Part shown: positions 46,910-57,375 of the stretch, piece by piece
How the letters are laid out: every line of letters begins with the position of its first letter
How positions within the stretch are numbered: the stretch's first letter is position 1
Origin: Methylicorpusculum oleiharenae
Lineage (GTDB): Bacteria; Pseudomonadota; Gammaproteobacteria; Methylococcales; Methylomonadaceae
Direction of reading: 5' to 3'
Assembly: GCF_009828925.2 (NCBI RefSeq)
Contig: NZ_WUTY02000002.1
Location: 248,001 to 312,000, forward strand
DNA length: 64,000 nucleotides
Program-made: the position numbers and the translations under genes
The notes under the pieces: model-generated
Database searches by the model: none
Seen by the model: only the letters and a program-made list of their open reading frames with translations
What the model was told of the DNA's origin: nothing

Positions 46910-49900
46910 ATGATTGAGACTCAGGATTTTGAAGTAATGGACTTAACAAAAGTCTGTGGTGTGTTTCCCCAACTAGGTGAACCCAATATTCTGCGGGACA
47001 ATATGATTATGACCGTTGAAGGGATGCTAAATAACAGTGAGGTTATTATTGTTGAAGGTGCAGATGGAGCAGGAAAAACTACACTATTAGCGCAATTTGC
47101 TCGCGCATTTCCAGAGCAAACATTTTGTCTTTTTATGCGTTCAAGTAGTCGTTGGGCGTATGATTCGCAGAATCTTACTCGTGATTTATGCGACCAAATT
47201 GGTTGGGCACTTTATAAAGAAGATTATCTTGAGAAAGATAAGGAAGTTGAGGCCAAGCAACTATTGAGGAAACGAGTGCATGAACTCCAGCGCAAAGCTA
47301 ATCTGGAGAGGAAGACATATTACTTTGTTGTGGACGGCTTACATGAAATTCCAGAAGAGGGATTCGGCGAGAAAGAAGTTATATTAGACCTTATTCCGTT
47401 TGGTATTCCTCGCTTTCGTTTTATTTTATCTGGTTCAATCGACTGTTTTCTAAACCGTCTAAAAAACTCTCAAATTCGCCCATTCCAATTACCGGGATTT
47501 ACATTAGAAGAAACTCGGCAATTCTTCGATGGATACATTAATGAGCCATCAAACCTGCAAACAATATTCAAGGTAAGCAAAGGAATTCCCGGCCATTTGG
47601 CGAGTATGCGCCGTTTGCTTGAATCTGGTGCTAAGCAGGAGGAAGATCTTCTCGATGAGTTGCCGGAAAGCTTGCCAGAATTGTTTGAAATGGAATGGCA
47701 AGTGGTAGAAAACAAAGATAACGGATTGCTGCGAAATGCTCTTGCAATTCTTGCCTTTGACCAACGTCGTCATTCGATAAATTCACTTGCACTGCTCTGT
47801 AACATTGATATAGACACTCTAAAAAATAAGTTGGCCTGTTGTACTTTTGTAGAGCAAAAGGGCGCTGAAGGAGATATAGAGTTTATTGGTGATGTGTTTA
47901 GTCGTTATGCCTCAAAACGTTTATCTAATTTACGAAAAGGCACTTTAGATAAAATAATTTCCGATTTGTTCGACAATCCTGAAAGCTCTGAGGCCATTAC
48001 CCACTTGCCGGATCTTTATCATACAGCTGGACGTTACGAGGAGCTATTAACCTATTTATCCCCGCAACATATTGGAAAACTGATTGATTGCAGTGAGTCG
48101 TGGGCACCATTGCGTCAGAAAGCTGAATTAGGGGTAAACACCGCACTTGAGCAGGAGCGGGATGGAGACCTACTGAGATTTTCCCTGCAACGCGCCACAA
48201 TTACTAGTATGGAAAATTCAGAGACCTGGCGTTCAGAGATTGAAGCATATGTTGCTCTTGAGGATTTTTCAACGGCATATGCATTAGTACAGCGAGTGGC
48301 CACAATAGCAGATCGCCTCCATTTAATGGCGGTCATTGCCCGAATGAAAAAGAGCAAGTCATTACCAATTGAGTTGGAACTAAAGGATCAAATTCAGCAG
48401 TTGTATGCACAATTAGACCGCAGCAATTTGGGTGACAGAGGTATTGAAATAGCCTCAGACTTGCTTTACACGCAACCAGAACTAGCCATTGATTTAGTTC
48501 AGGATTGCATGCGCAAATCAGATTCTGATCATGAAGGAAGGCTTGATCTTGCTCTGGCAAATTTATCTTTTAAAGCTTTGATCGAAAAACAGGATGGAGT
48601 TGATGGAATGGAATCAACCCACCAGGCTTTTCAGTCAAAGATTAAGAATCCAAATGTCCAAAAATTTATAGATAAGATTGGAATCTTCTTCGGTGGCTAT
48701 ACTGCGGATGGAGTAATCACCGAAGTGAGTAATTGGGAAAAAGTCTCAGACAGGATGTACGCATTGAGGGCTTGGACAATGGCTAATGCCGAAAGAGATG
48801 ATGCTGTAATTGTTGTTGAATATGCGATAAACACGATCCTTCAAACCACAACCTACACTGCAAATGCAAGAGTCTATCAGGAACTAGTTTCTCCATTGGT
48901 TTGCATCGCTGATCTTGAAAAGGTAAAAACAATAATTGCAAGGTTAGACGGGCTAAGAGAGCCAATTAAAGCGTCAGGGCCGACTTTAGAATATGTCAAA
49001 CTCCAAGTAACTTTAGCGGAAGCTGAATCACGGTACGATAGTCGTATTGCCTCTGATCGGTTATTAGAAGTTTATTTCTATATCGATGAACTTCTGGAGC
49101 CAGGAACAAAGCTTGCAACACTAGCAGTTTTGGCTTATGGACTAAAAATAATTAATGCCGATAATCAGCCCGAGCTACATAGTGGCCTTCACGCTTCAGT
49201 AGTTAAGGGCCTAGAGTCAGTCGTTGATGAGATATTAACAAAAACTGCAGATCATTACGAAGCAGTGCAGTCCGGGATTGGAGCTTTGTCAAGGAGTGAT
49301 TCTAAAGTTGCTTTGGGTGTAATTACCAAGCTAAATACAATCGAACGTCGTGAGGCGGCTTTAGTTAAGCTAATTGAAGCGACTGCGTCTGAACAGCCCT
49401 GCAATGAGAGTTTTTCCGCAATCGTAGAAGCCTATAACAGAATTAAAACTATTCCTCTGCGCGCAAAAGCAACGCGTGCCGCTTTACAGGGATTGTCAAA
49501 ACAAAAGAAAAATTTAACTTCATTTTTAACTCAAATATATCCTTTTAGGCAATGGGTGTATGAGATTCCAGACGCTGAAGAAAAATGCCAAGCCTTGTGT
49601 GTCTTTTTAGAGCTCATTTTTGAACATCAAAACAGTCTTCCCATAGGGTTCTTATCTGAATTACAGGAAGAATTGCGTAGAACCTGGAATTCAATAGACT
49701 CTGGATGGGCGAGAGTCGACAGTGGTTTCAAGATCGTCTCGAGAATGGCAGATAGCTTCCCAGAAATTAGTCATGAATTTTTGAAGCAGACAGAGGAAGC
49801 AAGGAAAACGATAATTTTGGACTCACCAGATACCGCCAATACTTATTTTCTGTGCGTCCAGCTGGCTATTCGCTGCTTTGCAGGGCTATTGAAACGTAAA

Positions 49901-51877
49901 CTCTACAACGAAAAAGATGATTTTGATGATCTCAGAGACCTTATTGAGAAGATTCCGGCTGCGCATGCTCGCGTGATTGCTTGGAGCGAATTGGCGCTGA
50001 GAGTTTTTATGGCTCATGACATTAATAATTGCCAAAAGATTGTCAATGAACAAATTCGTCCGCTGCTTGATACTGAACAGATCAGAGATAGAGAAGCTCT
50101 TTGGGATGCAACCATTTATGCCGCACCAGTATTACATTGCGCTCATTCCACTTCAGCCATACAAATAATTAGCCAAATACCTAACCCTTATAGAGATGAT
50201 GCCTATAGTTGGATATGTACATTTCTAATTAGTAAACGCTTGCCCATGGAGATTTACGATTCCGCAAGCAAACCAGAAAAAAAGGTTAGCTATGAAGATT
50301 TTTTAGATATTTGCAATTTGTTGGAGCAAATCGAAAACGACAGTGTTATTTGCTGGCATATTAAATGGCTCGTGGACGGGTTACATGCCAATTTTCGCAA
50401 TTCATTTAATAATACTCAGATAGCCGATATTCAAGGGAAATTGCTTAATTTAGCCGCGACGAAGTTTCAAACTACTGATGGCATTCAGCATGAGGGGTAT
50501 AAAATTTTGGTCGAAGCTCAAATTGCGAGGTTGGATCGTCAAAAAAATCCTTGGAGTAATTTAGCAATTAGGGCAAATACGCTCCCCAATCTGGCAGATA
50601 AGGCTTTTGTATTGATGCAAGTAGCCGCTGCGATGCCAAATAAACAAAAGACATTGGCGCTTGAACTGATGCAGGATGCCAAGCTACTCATCCCCGATAT
50701 TCCTTTCTTTGAGGACCGTTGTAGTCACTATGAAACATTAGCCAAATTAAGTGTCGACATTGATAGGCGCTTTAGTAAAGATTGTTTACGTCAAGCATGG
50801 AGTGAAACCAACCCATTAAATGCTGCTGAACTCCCCAAGATTCGAAAACGCATTATTGATTTCGCTCACCGGCTCGATCCAGAATTTGCTGCGACTTTGG
50901 CATCAGAAACCGATGACGATCCTGGTAGGGATTTTGCGAGAAATCAAGTTAATCGAAGGTTGCAAACGCTTAATCTAAGAGAGCAAGCTGCAAATGGAGG
51001 AAGAACGGCAATATCAAAGCTGACTCAAGATAAAAAACAAAAAATTGAAATTACAAAGATGTTGTTATCGGGTCTTAATTCTGATCGAGCAGGGACAGTG
51101 CACATTGAGGAAACACGGCAAGATATTAAAGATGCGAGTTATATGGATTTGCAGGATGCTTATACTATTTTTTCATGGGCTATTGAGAATTCAGTGCGTC
51201 GCTATTCTGATACTGACCAAGCAAACACGATCCTTCGCCCACTTTACGAGGCTGTTCACCTTTCATCAGAACTCGCTTTCAGAATTGCTTCCCGAATTCG
51301 TTCAGTTACAGACCAAGGCATTGATATTGCGCGACGCTCTGATGGTTCATCTGAAAGCGGGCTAATTCGTCCAGGAGAACGGAACAAAGCATTGGATATG
51401 CTCAAAAAGTGGGTAGTGAATGCGACCGGATTTATCAAGATCACCGATCCATATTTCGGCCTAGAAGAGCTGGAACTTGTTAAATTAATTCGAGGTGAGA
51501 AGCCTGATATTCCAGTTTTCATTCTTGCAGCTCGAAAGCATCAACAGGATTTACAAATACAAAAACCCTGGGAAGAAAGCTATCAGTTACATTGGCGCTT
51601 TCATGTTTCGGATGCTGATCCAGGAGATGTAAGGATTTTTATGATTGGTAAGGGGATTAGCGGTAGCCATCCAATTCATGATCGTTGGTGGTTGTCAGAG
51701 CAAAGCGGGCTTCGCCTTGGAACTTCGGCAAATAGTCTTGGCATGCGATTATCCGAAATGTCGTCTGTTACTGAATCAGAGATACCACATATGCTTGCTG
51801 AAGTGGATAAATATATCTCGGGGAGCGTTCGCACCATTGAGAATCAACGTCTCGAACATTCTTCTTTCTATCTGTAA
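46910..51877 (+). CDS. STAND-type NTPase with helical repeats and PLD-like C-terminal domain, 1655 aa
   Basis: A very large STAND-like protein. Walker A EGADGAGKTTLL is near residue 48 and Walker B-like YYFVVDGLHEI near 141, then an RFRFILSGS sensor. Residues about 350-1450 are nearly all helical, a TPR- or HEAT-like sensing array. The last ~150 residues (KALDMLKKWVVNATGFIKIT, then DPYFG) resemble a PLD-fold phosphodiesterase ending in IHDRWWLSEQSGLRLGTSAN, a degenerate HxK motif (H-D-R). In STAND defence proteins the sensor binds a phage factor and a C-terminal effector is switched on; here that is inference. A TTTTAGGA site precedes the ATG. It closes the defence island. Confidence 0.72.
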   Translation: MIETQDFEVMDLTKVCGVFPQLGEPNILRDNMIMTVEGMLNNSEVIIVEGADGAGKTTLLAQFARAFPEQTFCLFMRSSSRWAYDSQNLTRDLCDQIGWALYKEDYLEKDKEVEAKQLLRKRVHELQRKANLERKTYYFVVDGLHEIPEEGFGEKEVILDLIPFGIPRFRFILSGSIDCFLNRLKNSQIRPFQLPGFTLEETRQFFDGYINEPSNLQTIFKVSKGIPGHLASMRRLLESGAKQEEDLLDELPESLPELFEMEWQVVENKDNGLLRNALAILAFDQRRHSINSLALLCNIDIDTLKNKLACCTFVEQKGAEGDIEFIGDVFSRYASKRLSNLRKGTLDKIISDLFDNPESSEAITHLPDLYHTAGRYEELLTYLSPQHIGKLIDCSESWAPLRQKAELGVNTALEQERDGDLLRFSLQRATITSMENSETWRSEIEAYVALEDFSTAYALVQRVATIADRLHLMAVIARMKKSKSLPIELELKDQIQQLYAQLDRSNLGDRGIEIASDLLYTQPELAIDLVQDCMRKSDSDHEGRLDLALANLSFKALIEKQDGVDGMESTHQAFQSKIKNPNVQKFIDKIGIFFGGYTADGVITEVSNWEKVSDRMYALRAWTMANAERDDAVIVVEYAINTILQTTTYTANARVYQELVSPLVCIADLEKVKTIIARLDGLREPIKASGPTLEYVKLQVTLAEAESRYDSRIASDRLLEVYFYIDELLEPGTKLATLAVLAYGLKIINADNQPELHSGLHASVVKGLESVVDEILTKTADHYEAVQSGIGALSRSDSKVALGVITKLNTIERREAALVKLIEATASEQPCNESFSAIVEAYNRIKTIPLRAKATRAALQGLSKQKKNLTSFLTQIYPFRQWVYEIPDAEEKCQALCVFLELIFEHQNSLPIGFLSELQEELRRTWNSIDSGWARVDSGFKIVSRMADSFPEISHEFLKQTEEARKTIILDSPDTANTYFLCVQLAIRCFAGLLKRKLYNEKDDFDDLRDLIEKIPAAHARVIAWSELALRVFMAHDINNCQKIVNEQIRPLLDTEQIRDREALWDATIYAAPVLHCAHSTSAIQIISQIPNPYRDDAYSWICTFLISKRLPMEIYDSASKPEKKVSYEDFLDICNLLEQIENDSVICWHIKWLVDGLHANFRNSFNNTQIADIQGKLLNLAATKFQTTDGIQHEGYKILVEAQIARLDRQKNPWSNLAIRANTLPNLADKAFVLMQVAAAMPNKQKTLALELMQDAKLLIPDIPFFEDRCSHYETLAKLSVDIDRRFSKDCLRQAWSETNPLNAAELPKIRKRIIDFAHRLDPEFAATLASETDDDPGRDFARNQVNRRLQTLNLREQAANGGRTAISKLTQDKKQKIEITKMLLSGLNSDRAGTVHIEETRQDIKDASYMDLQDAYTIFSWAIENSVRRYSDTDQANTILRPLYEAVHLSSELAFRIASRIRSVTDQGIDIARRSDGSSESGLIRPGERNKALDMLKKWVVNATGFIKITDPYFGLEELELVKLIRGEKPDIPVFILAARKHQQDLQIQKPWEESYQLHWRFHVSDADPGDVRIFMIGKGISGSHPIHDRWWLSEQSGLRLGTSANSLGMRLSEMSSVTESEIPHMLAEVDKYISGSVRTIENQRLEHSSFYL

Positions 51878-52015
51878 AACTTTTTCTAATTCGGGTGGTA
51901 ATAAAGTGCATTAACCGTTGTTTTTGTATCCAAAAATAGTGCAGCAATCGAATTTCTGGGATTTCGGCTTAGAACCCCGGTTACGGTTTTTTTCCGATAT
52001 CCTGATTGAACAAGA

Positions 52016-52053
52016 GTAAGGGGTTGTTCGCCCAAACCCTCGGAATTTTCGAT
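52016..52053 (+). repeat. island-edge repeat, copy B1
   Basis: Contains GCCCAAACCCTCGGAATTTT preceded by GGGGTTGTTC. Same type as A1/A2 at the left edge; inverted partner at 52160-52195. Confidence 0.8.
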
Positions 52054-52159
52054 TTCGTCTGAAAATGTCGTATGAAATATAGAAGAAATGATGAAACAAC
52101 TCTATCTCGGATTGATCTTAATCACAGCAGAAATTTGTTAACATATTGTTTTTTATTGA

Positions 52160-52195
52160 TTAAAAAATTCCGAGGGTTTGGGCGTAGACCCCCAT
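52160..52195 (-). repeat. island-edge repeat, copy B2
   Basis: Reads AATTCCGAGGGTTTGGGC then a GACCCCC end. In reverse complement it matches A1 almost throughout, including the T-rich tail and AATC, so A1 and B2 are inverted repeats about 20 kb apart. Confidence 0.8.
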
Positions 52196-52269
52196 TTAGT
52201 GATCACTCTATATCTGGGTATGATTTATCATCCCAAAGCCACCCCTAACAAAGTGATGTCACATGAGCA

Positions 52270-52980
52270 ACGTCTATCCCTTACTTCCACGGCTTACTGT
52301 TAATAGTCAGTTTATCAATGATTTTCCGAAAAATGGCGGTTATCTCGGCAAAAGCCGACTCGGAAAAGCAGGCTGAGTTCTTGCTTGGCTGACTTGAGCC
52401 GTTACAGGAAGAAGAACAGCAAGTCAAGCGCAAGGTCTTCTTCGTTGACGCCGCCCACTTTTTAATGGGCGCTTTTTTGGGGATGCTTTGGTGCTTTGAG
52501 AGGCTATTCCTCAAGTCATCCAGGGGACGGAGGCGTTACAAAAGTCTTGGGGGCTTTCAGCGTAAAAGGTACCGACTTGATCACTGTAACAAATGATGCC
52601 TAAATCAACTCCGACACGATTGTGGACTTGCTCATCAAGATCAAGCAAGCACACCCTGACATCCCCGGTCATAGACAACGCCCGTAATCAAAGGTGCAAC
52701 AAGGTGACGGAGCAAGCAGAGGCACTGGGCATCGATATCCTTTTCCTACCCCCTTAATCACCCAATTTGAATTTGATTGAACGCTTATGGAAGTTTACCT
52801 AAAAGAAGTGCCTTTACAATCGGTCTCACGAGACATTTTGTGCTTTCAAGGAGGCCATTGACGAATGCCTTGAGAAAGTAAACTCTGTTTTCAGCGAACA
52901 AATAAAAACACTTTTGAACCAAAAATTCCAACTGTTTGGAAAATCCGCAGGCGTGACCGCGAGAGGTATACATTTCTATC
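52270..52980 (+). pseudogene. IS630-family transposase remnant
   Basis: Protein-like stretches in several plus-strand frames: FVDAAHFLMGAFLGMLWCFE near 52440, VKGTDLITVTNDA near 52565, DLLIKIKQAHPDIP and LIERLW near 52770. These match an IS630-type DDE transposase interrupted by frameshifts and stops, so it is inactive. No reliable terminal repeats were found. Confidence 0.8.
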
Positions 52981-52999
52981 TCGACCTCGTTTTACTTTA

Positions 53000-54529
53000 T
53001 TAATCATCGGCTAAAAAATCCAAATAAATTTGTTTTAATTCTTTACGTAAAGATTGCCGATCACTAGCGTTTATAGTGCGAGTACGACCTGCGATATTAA
53101 CCTCGAGAAAACGTTGGCGAGCATCTAAATCTGCGCCGAATTGTGAATAAAAGCTCTGTTCTATTTCCGAGAGCTTGCTTTGATATTGAATTTCACTTTG
53201 TAACGAATTTGTCACCATCTCCAAGTAATTGAAATTTCCTGTCAATGCCCCGGATTTGACGGTCGACATTGCCAATGAATTAAGCTGAGCCTTCGAAGCG
53301 TCCTCTTCCTGTTTTACCATTTCCAAATAACCAAGGCGAGTTGCCCGAAAACTTTTTCCAAATGCGCCATCAAGGATATTATCAGCAATAAGCTTGTCTT
53401 GCTTGGTGATAAATTGTTTTTCCAAATCGGCTAGTTGGGTTATCACAGCAATCCTATTTTGATCTTCTTCCGACTCAATCGCTTCTAACATAATTTTATC
53501 TGAAAGCGGTTTATCGTATTCCGCTACATATTCGAAAAATCCTGCTTGTGTGGCTTTCTTCAAATCATAACGGGATATACCATCGACTAGGGCTTGGACA
53601 TGAATTTCAATTGCTCGATTCTGTAAGGTATTTTTGTTGCTATCAAAAGTCGGCGCAGCCGATTGGACAATATATTCATCGGAAAAATTCTCCCCTATCC
53701 TGGGAAATAACATAAGCTCATTAGGTGTTAGAGGCAGCTTTTCCCGAACTGGTACATCAGAAAATTCATTGATTCGTTCATTTTCCGAATAAAAATGGTC
53801 CAATAATTCAGGCTGTCTGGCATTACGAGACGATAAACCTTTACAGACCGACTCGATAAATTTTTCTATTTTGATATAACTGTCCTCAGAAGAAACTGCT
53901 CCGCAAGTTTTAGGTGATGCTAAGCCGCCAGTTTTTATGGCAATTTTGGGGTCTATAAAAGGTGTAGGTGTTACGTGTGGTAATTGGTATAAATCCACTG
54001 TGAATGAAACAGGTATCTTTGATACAACCAAGGAGGTAATTTTTAAGCTTCCGGAATTAGCTGTTAATAATTGAGGCTCAAGAAGAATTTGGCTTTCTGG
54101 AATATACTTAGATAACTGGCGATAAAATTCCATTGCATAGTAGGTCGAATCCTCGGGTATTTTCTTGTACGCCGAGTGGTCAAACTGTGCACGGGCAATC
54201 CATCCTCCGATTGTAATTTTACCAAAGATCATAACAGCACCAATTGAGGGAGATAGCGCACTTACATACGATTCCCAGCCACTTACGTAATTATCCTCGA
54301 AAATTGTTTGAGCTTTTTCATCCATAGCTACCGGCCAGCGGATGGCTACTAACGCGGAACCCGGAATAGGCGTTGGTATATTGACCGTATTTTTTACCTG
54401 AAAAGCATCTGGAATATTTTTTGAGGAAACACCAGCACAACCCGCTATCAATATTAACGAAACTCTCGATACTACCACAATACTCATGTCAATTATTTGC
54501 TTTAATATCGTTTTGTTATTATTTTTCAT
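53000..54529 (-). CDS. hypothetical lipoprotein, 509 aa
   Basis: A 509-residue protein with a lipoprotein signal: hydrophobic stretch then LILIAGC lipobox, so Cys is the predicted lipidated residue. The start is placed at ATG 54529 (preceded by AAAGG); the frame is also open to 54565. The mature protein has mixed strands up to about 330 and then a long charged helical C terminus (about 340-509). No family recognised. Probably an outer-membrane-anchored surface or periplasmic protein. It lies between two decayed IS630 copies. Confidence 0.65.
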   Translation of the reverse strand: MKNNNKTILKQIIDMSIVVVSRVSLILIAGCAGVSSKNIPDAFQVKNTVNIPTPIPGSALVAIRWPVAMDEKAQTIFEDNYVSGWESYVSALSPSIGAVMIFGKITIGGWIARAQFDHSAYKKIPEDSTYYAMEFYRQLSKYIPESQILLEPQLLTANSGSLKITSLVVSKIPVSFTVDLYQLPHVTPTPFIDPKIAIKTGGLASPKTCGAVSSEDSYIKIEKFIESVCKGLSSRNARQPELLDHFYSENERINEFSDVPVREKLPLTPNELMLFPRIGENFSDEYIVQSAAPTFDSNKNTLQNRAIEIHVQALVDGISRYDLKKATQAGFFEYVAEYDKPLSDKIMLEAIESEEDQNRIAVITQLADLEKQFITKQDKLIADNILDGAFGKSFRATRLGYLEMVKQEEDASKAQLNSLAMSTVKSGALTGNFNYLEMVTNSLQSEIQYQSKLSEIEQSFYSQFGADLDARQRFLEVNIAGRTRTINASDRQSLRKELKQIYLDFLADD

Positions 54530-54739
54530 ATTATTAACCTTTGGTGCTAGTTGATATTTGGCCACAAACTAAAGTCAGGGATGGAAATATACCTCTCGTA
54601 AATCAAATTTTGGTTTAGATATGGCAGATAACAAGCTGATTTATATATAATCAAGCTATGTCAAATCGCTACCACCTGACACCACAATAAATCAATGGGG
54701 TGCAATATGAGCTCTCCATATTAGCGACTAGCGCTTTGC

Positions 54740-55260
54740 GGACCGCCTTAAGGCGGTGAACTTGCTCGGCAGTAGATGGCAAGTGAGTCAAGTCGCTCAA
54801 GCGCTGATGATTGACCGCGAAAGTGTGCATAACCATTACAAACGCTATCTCTAAGGTTGTCTGATTGCGTTACTTCGCAACGATGCCGGTGGCAGCGAGT
54901 GCGCATTAAAGAGCGAACAATGCCAACAGTTTTCCGACTATCTGCAAACTCATTTATGCCTAACCGCCAAGCAAGTCAATCACTCTGTTCAACAAACCTG
55001 GCAGATCACCTATAACTAGCGTGCTCGGTATTACCATGCCCAATTAATGAAGGATTATCTGACAGACTCTAAAATCGAACTGGTATTTCTTCCGTCCTCT
55101 GCACCTAATCTTAACTTGATTGAGCGGTTCTGGAAGTTTTCAAAAAACCGTGCTCTATGGGCGGTATTACGAAACCTTTTGCCAATTTAAAACGGCTTGC
55201 GACGACTTCTTTGCCGAAATCCCAAGCACTTTAGCCAATGAGCAACCATCCCATGTCGCT
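54740..55260 (+). pseudogene. IS630-family transposase remnant 2
   Basis: Plus-strand stretches: LLGSRWQVSQVAQALMIDRE (helix-turn-helix) near 54760 and ARYYHAQLMKDYLTDSKIEL followed by VFLPSSAPNLNLIERFWKF near 55020-55140. The central catalytic region between them appears deleted. Inactive. Confidence 0.75.
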
Positions 55261-55324
55261 TGACCATTGGGCGGCGTCTGTTCAATTTACTTAATCAAGC
55301 GATCTGTAGTTCCGGTACGGAATA

Positions 55325-55584
55325 TAAAGGGGACTTTCCAGACCTTTCGCGGTCATGAAGGCCTTTTAATCCCTCCGTTGCAAAGCGTTTTCGCTAAGCT
55401 GCCACGGTCCCTGGTCCAATATTAAACTCTTTTGCAACTTCATCATTCCGCTTTCCGCTAAGGCAGCTGATGATAATTTTGGCTCGCTCTACTATCCGGA
55501 TTTCAGAGGTGCGACTATTACTCAGTCGCTCAAGCTCCCGAAATTCGTTATCTGTACAACTAACTGGTAATGCTTGCGTGGCAT
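55325..55584 (-). pseudogene. IS630-type N-terminal helix-turn-helix remnant
   Basis: Reading minus from ATG 55584, with a frameshift near the start, gives SEIRIVERAKIIISCLSGKR and EVAKEFNIGPGTVAA, then GLKGLHDRERSGK after an in-frame stop. This is the N-terminal DNA-binding part of an IS630-like transposase. Confidence 0.7.
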
Positions 55585-55598
55585 GGTCCGTTCCAATA

Positions 55599-55835
55599 TC
55601 AAGCGGTTAAGTAGCCTAAATGTGCCTCACAATAGTCTTGCATTTGATGCCGCATATGCTTAACATGATTGACGACCGTGGACATCGAAAAGGCCGTTTC
55701 CACGAGCATTCGATCATTCCACTCCCCCCCGTTTACAAATTTTGAAATTAGGCGGATCTCCAGCCTCCGCATGAAAGCCGGTATCCGCCAACAATACCGT
55801 CTTATCCTGAAGTACCTCAACCAAAGGATGAAACT
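55599..55835 (-). pseudogene. unassigned DDE transposase, C-terminal part
   Basis: Reading minus gives VLQDKTVLLADTGFHAEAGDP and, after a one-base frameshift in a run of G, EWNDRMLVETAFSMSTVVNH, ending at 55599. It is the end of an older DDE transposase (IS4/IS5-like; family not assigned). It continues on the far side of the IS630 insertion at 56959-57375. Confidence 0.75.
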
Positions 55836-55836
55836 A

Positions 55837-56958
55837 GTGTTTAATTGCGTAAATTAGCTATTGTATTCTTTATCTGACTACCCTTTAACTCTCTTCGGCG
55901 CCATTTAAAAGGTTGAGCCTTCTGATTATGCCTCACGATAAAGGCCTCTATCGCACTCTTTAGCTCCTCAGCACTTGTAAAACTGGCTCCTTTGAGTGTT
56001 TTGCGGGATAAAATTCCAAACCATATTTCAATCTGATTTAACCAATTGGCTGAAGTCGGCGTAAAGTGAAACTTCACCCGATCCTGATGTTTTTCTAACC
56101 ACGCGTCGTTTTACTTATGCGTGCAATAATTGTCCAGTATGATATGCACTTCTTTGTCTTCGGGCACGTCCGCCATGACCAGATCCATAAAGCCTTGAAA
56201 GTCCTCGCGCGTTATAGTCGCCGTGGTCTGTGCCTTGATTTGTCCGGTTGCCACATTCAAAGCCGCAAATAAATTTAATGTTCCATGCCTTTTATAAGTG
56301 CTTTTACAGGCGGTAACAATGGTTTTATCTCGCGTTTCAACAAACCCTGTGGCGCGCTCCAAGATTTGAATGCTGGGCTTTTCATCGACACTGATCACCA
56401 AAGCGTTCAACGGCGGATTCAGGTACAAACCAATAATATTCGCCGATTTTTCGGTGAATTCAGGATCCGTGCTAACGCACCAACTTCGTGAGCGATGCAA
56501 ATAAATCCCTTCTTTTTTTAAAACACGCCAAACAGCATGATGACTGGCGTTCAATGCTTCCGCCAAAGTCGGACAATCCCATCGCGCCAAACCTTCCGGT
56601 GGTCTTTCTTCTAGTTTCGCTAACAAGCGATTCCTAAAGGCTTTTCCATAGGTTTCAGGCTTACCTGGGCGCGGCTCATCATCGAGTCCGGTAAGCCCTT
56701 TTTCCGTAAACCGCCTTCGCCATTTGCTGACACGAGGAATCGAACAGGCTAATGTCACGGCAACCTCTTGATTTTGCTTTCCTTTTGCGCATTCTAAAAT
56801 AATTTGAGCACGCTCGACCAGTCGACGCTCGGCACTATGGCTGCGGACTATTTTTTCAAGCTGTTTTTTTTGTTCGGTGGTCAGTGTTATTTCTATCGCT
56901 TTTCTAGGCATAATGCCTAGTATAGCTGATAGACTATGTTATTTTTGCAATTGAACTC
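55837..56958 (-). mobile_element. IS630-family insertion sequence inserted in an older transposase
   Basis: Bounded by about 25-bp inverted ends with matching cores (GTTTAATTGC on the left, the reverse complement GTTCAATTGC on the right) and flanked by TA on both sides (within CTAG at 55834-55837 and 56958-56961), the target duplication expected for IS630. It interrupts an older transposase gene whose halves lie on each side. Confidence 0.8.
55841..56911 (-). pseudogene. IS630-family transposase with an in-frame stop
   Basis: Transposase of the insertion sequence, ATG 56911. It has an N-terminal double helix-turn-helix (ERAQIILECAKGKQNQEV) and the DDE residues in VISVDEKPS, HIILDNYCTHK and NQIEIWFGIL. 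An in-frame TAA follows the HK of NYCTHK (near 56108); reading through restores the rest (FHFTPTSANWLNQIE...) to 55841. About 356 residues if read through, the normal family length. The stop makes it inactive unless suppressed. Split ORFs otherwise seem unmutated, suggesting a recent insertion. Confidence 0.88.
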
Positions 56959-57375
56959 TAGGTATCGTGCGCATTGGCTGGTGCCCAAACTCAACCAATA
57001 ATCTGCCCAAGATGATTAAAGACAACACATCTTTTCGCGCCCACGATCCAGCGATGATTGGAAATCCCGGATGCACAGAAGAATTCAGGATTGCGACCTC
57101 GGCGAACCGGATGGATCAATTCGATGCCATAGCTACCGATAAACCATAACAGCGAAGGCTTGACCAGAAAACGGTATGTCCATTGACGCTGATTTTTCAA
57201 ACGCAGGAACAATCGGGGGCGTTCGGGCAACAGTGGAAACCAATGACCATAAACCCGGCTTAGCCTGCGATAGAAGGCACGGCCCGGCCACGCCTTTTAG
57301 CGCAAACAGCACACTGATGGTCACTATCTCGCTGGGATAGAGTCCTGCTTGACTGAAGCGAGACTCATCTTTCAT
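56959..57375 (-). pseudogene. unassigned DDE transposase, N-terminal part
   Basis: Minus-strand stretches SQAGLYPSEIVTISVLFALK and, after a frameshift, LLWFIGSYGIELIHPVRRGR and NHRWIVGAKRCVVFNHLGQI, then VWAPANAHDT right at the IS630 edge. Together with 55599-55835 it makes one interrupted gene. Confidence 0.75.
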
